Translations under genes and position numbers: made by a program
Source: RI-283 sp964487925
Lineage (GTDB): Bacteria > Pseudomonadota > Gammaproteobacteria > SZUA-140
Direction of reading: 5' to 3'
NCBI GenBank assembly: GCA_964487925.1
Contig: CAZASZ010000005.1
Coordinates: forward strand, 1 to 54,380
DNA length: 54,380 nucleotides
In this document: one piece after another, positions 52,918 to 54,380 of the stretch
Layout: every line of letters starts with the position of its first letter
Numbering within the stretch: position 1 is the first letter of the stretch
Notes under the pieces: model-generated
What the model saw: the letters and a program-made list of their open reading frames with translations, nothing else
Database searches by the model: none
What the model was told of the DNA's origin: nothing

Positions 52918-54380
52918 TGTCTCGCCGGGTCCTGACCTCCGGACTGTTGGCCTTGTTGCTGACCGTGGTAGCTTGGCGTCCCGTAATTGCATCGGAGCCG
53001 GAGCTGCCAGATATCGGCGGTGGCGCCGCGACCGCATACCTGAGTCTTGCCGACGAGCAACGTCTGGGTGACGAGTTCATGCGTAATATCAGGGGGGCGA
53101 TGCGGCTGATCGATGACGATTTAGCAGTGTATTATGTGCAGCGAATCGGAGACCGATTGACGCGCCATGCGCGAACCGATGGCCGAAAGTTCGATTTCTT
53201 TATCCCCGACGATTCCAGCATTAACGCCTTCGCCGGCCCCGGAGGACACATCGGCATCAACAGTGGCATGATCCTGATGGCGGACGGCGAGCCGGAGTTG
53301 GCAGCGGTCATGGCGCATGAAATCGCACATGTGACGCAACGCCACCTGGCCAGGACCTTTGAGCAGGCGTCGCGTATGAGCTTGCCCCTGGCGGCCGCGA
53401 TTGTGACGAGTATCATCTTAGGCAGCCAGGACGGTCAGGCGGGGGCAGCGGCCTTGGCGGCTACTGCAGCCGGCAGCGCCCAGACCCAGATCAATTTTAC
53501 TCGCGCCAACGAGCAGGAGGCCGATCGGGTAGGTCTCGATATTCTGGCCAAGTCGGGCTACGACCCACGCAGTATGCCGGAGTTTTTTCTGCGCCTGCAG
53601 CAGGCCACTCGCATAATGGACAGCCAAGATTTCGAGTTTCTGCGCACTCACCCCGTGACCACTTCACGTATCGCGGACTCTATGGGGCGAGCCGAGCAGT
53701 TCCCAGCCGTCGTAACGCCCTCTGGCGACTTTTTCTTGATACAGGCGGGACTTCGAGTGGTTTCCCGAAATGATCCGGCGGCCCATGAGGCTTTTTTTCG
53801 GGCGAAACTGGATAAGGGCTCTCGGGATCAACGAATCGCTGCGCAATACGGTCTGACTTTGGCTTTGCTTCAAGGGAAGGATCTGGACGCGGCGCGGTCG
53901 GCGTTTCAGGTGCTTGCCCAGGCAGTCGTTGGCGAGCAAGGTTTTGCCCCGTTTGTGACCCTGCTGCTGAAGGCGCGTATCGCGCTTGAGGATGGCCAGG
54001 CCGACAAGGCCGTCGATATCCTGGGGCATTCCGATGCCGACTACCGAACGCGCATGCCTTTCTTCATGCTCTACACCGATGCATTGTTGCAGGATGACCG
54101 TCCGGAGCAGGTCAGGACGTTGACGACGCAACGTCTGGCTACCGAGGGTCGGCATGCCGACCCTCGCCTCTATCGTCGACTTGCAAAAGCCGAGGCCAAA
54201 TTGGGAAGAAAGGCAAGGGCCCATCAAGCGCTCGCAGAGTTTTATTTTCTCGACAGCGATGTCGGGCCCGCCATACAACAGATCGAGATTGCACTCTCGC
54301 AGCTAGATAAGCAGGAGGCGGATGGAAATCTTGCCGCGCGTCTCAAAACGCGGCTAGCTGAGTTAAAAGCCCTAGCGCTT
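52917..54380 (+). CDS. bepA: M48 metalloprotease, BepA-like with TPR tail (3' end beyond window)
   Basis: Periplasmic zinc metalloprotease/chaperone for outer-membrane protein and LptD quality control. The frame is open from ATG 52917, overlapping the uvrA stop as TGATG, to the window edge (488 codons). E. coli BepA has 487, so little should be missing. A signal peptide spans about 1-26. HEIAH is at 134-138, with the third ligand Glu201 in NEQEADRVG. The stretch INAFAGPGGHIGINSGM precedes it. TPR-like helices follow from about 300. With bamD, BamD-SPOR and DolP it adds to the outer-membrane theme. Confidence 0.93.
   Translation, partial: MSRRVLTSGLLALLLTVVAWRPVIASEPELPDIGGGAATAYLSLADEQRLGDEFMRNIRGAMRLIDDDLAVYYVQRIGDRLTRHARTDGRKFDFFIPDDSSINAFAGPGGHIGINSGMILMADGEPELAAVMAHEIAHVTQRHLARTFEQASRMSLPLAAAIVTSIILGSQDGQAGAAALAATAAGSAQTQINFTRANEQEADRVGLDILAKSGYDPRSMPEFFLRLQQATRIMDSQDFEFLRTHPVTTSRIADSMGRAEQFPAVVTPSGDFFLIQAGLRVVSRNDPAAHEAFFRAKLDKGSRDQRIAAQYGLTLALLQGKDLDAARSAFQVLAQAVVGEQGFAPFVTLLLKARIALEDGQADKAVDILGHSDADYRTRMPFFMLYTDALLQDDRPEQVRTLTTQRLATEGRHADPRLYRRLAKAEAKLGRKARAHQALAEFYFLDSDVGPAIQQIEIALSQLDKQEADGNLAARLKTRLAELKALAL

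Noticed and set aside
1..54380. CRISPR arrays, prophage, restriction or other defence islands
   Set aside because: No spaced direct repeats, integrase, transposase or nuclease cluster was seen. Nearly every kilobase is filled by recognisable housekeeping genes.

Overview
This 54.4 kb window reads as chromosomal core DNA of a gammaproteobacterium. The evidence is its gene content and order: thyA-lgt; exbB-exbD-msbA-lpxK-trm112-kdsB; sspA-sspB; dolP-yraN-lpoA facing rsmI; and bamD facing rluD. Moderately high GC, GTG/TTG starts and many 1-4 bp stop/start overlaps fit a compact free-living proteobacterium. I saw no rRNA, tRNA, CRISPR array, transposase, prophage or known defence system. Lineage below class is a guess.

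Layout. 1-4.0 kb: thyA (cut by the left edge), lgt and a DUF2062 gene on the minus strand, then a comEC gene on the plus strand that is broken twice. 4.1-8.9 kb: envelope/LPS block exbB, exbD, msbA, lpxK, trm112-like and kdsB. 8.9-13.3 kb: a small unknown gene, a low-molecular-weight phosphatase, a chemoreceptor, purT and a DUF423 membrane gene. 13.4-21 kb: serS, cysG, ybiB, djlA, sspA, sspB, a FAD-linked oxidase. 20.9-27 kb: dolP, yraN and lpoA leftward; rsmI, a ClC protein and hemJ rightward. 27-31.7 kb: a 396-bp AT-rich gap with three DnaA-box-like sites, then priA, a PyrK-like reductase and hemH. 31.8-38 kb: molybdenum-cofactor region with moaA-moaC-moaD-moaE leftward, a Kelch-repeat protein and two E1-like MoeB proteins rightward. 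A strong terminator and a 160-bp MITE-like element follow.

38.2-44 kb, all leftward: HDOD protein, alpha/beta hydrolase, pgeF, phoU, phoR and rluD. 44-46 kb: a BamD-like lipoprotein carrying a DamX-type SPOR domain, overlapping an ordinary bamD. 46-54.4 kb: MFS transporter, ssb and nadE leftward; uvrA and a BepA-type metalloprotease (cut by the right edge) rightward.

Functional themes. Envelope biogenesis dominates: lipid A synthesis and export, lipoprotein diacylation, BAM assembly, BepA quality control, DolP and LpoA. Cofactor synthesis is the second theme (Moco, siroheme, haem, NAD), and DNA replication/repair the third (priA, ssb, uvrA). The observations I consider most worth checking are the BamD-SPOR/BamD tandem, the MITE with a perfect 5-bp target duplication, the twice-broken comEC, the DnaA-box cluster upstream of priA, the probable CTG start of nadE, and the long, palindrome-bearing control region of moaA.
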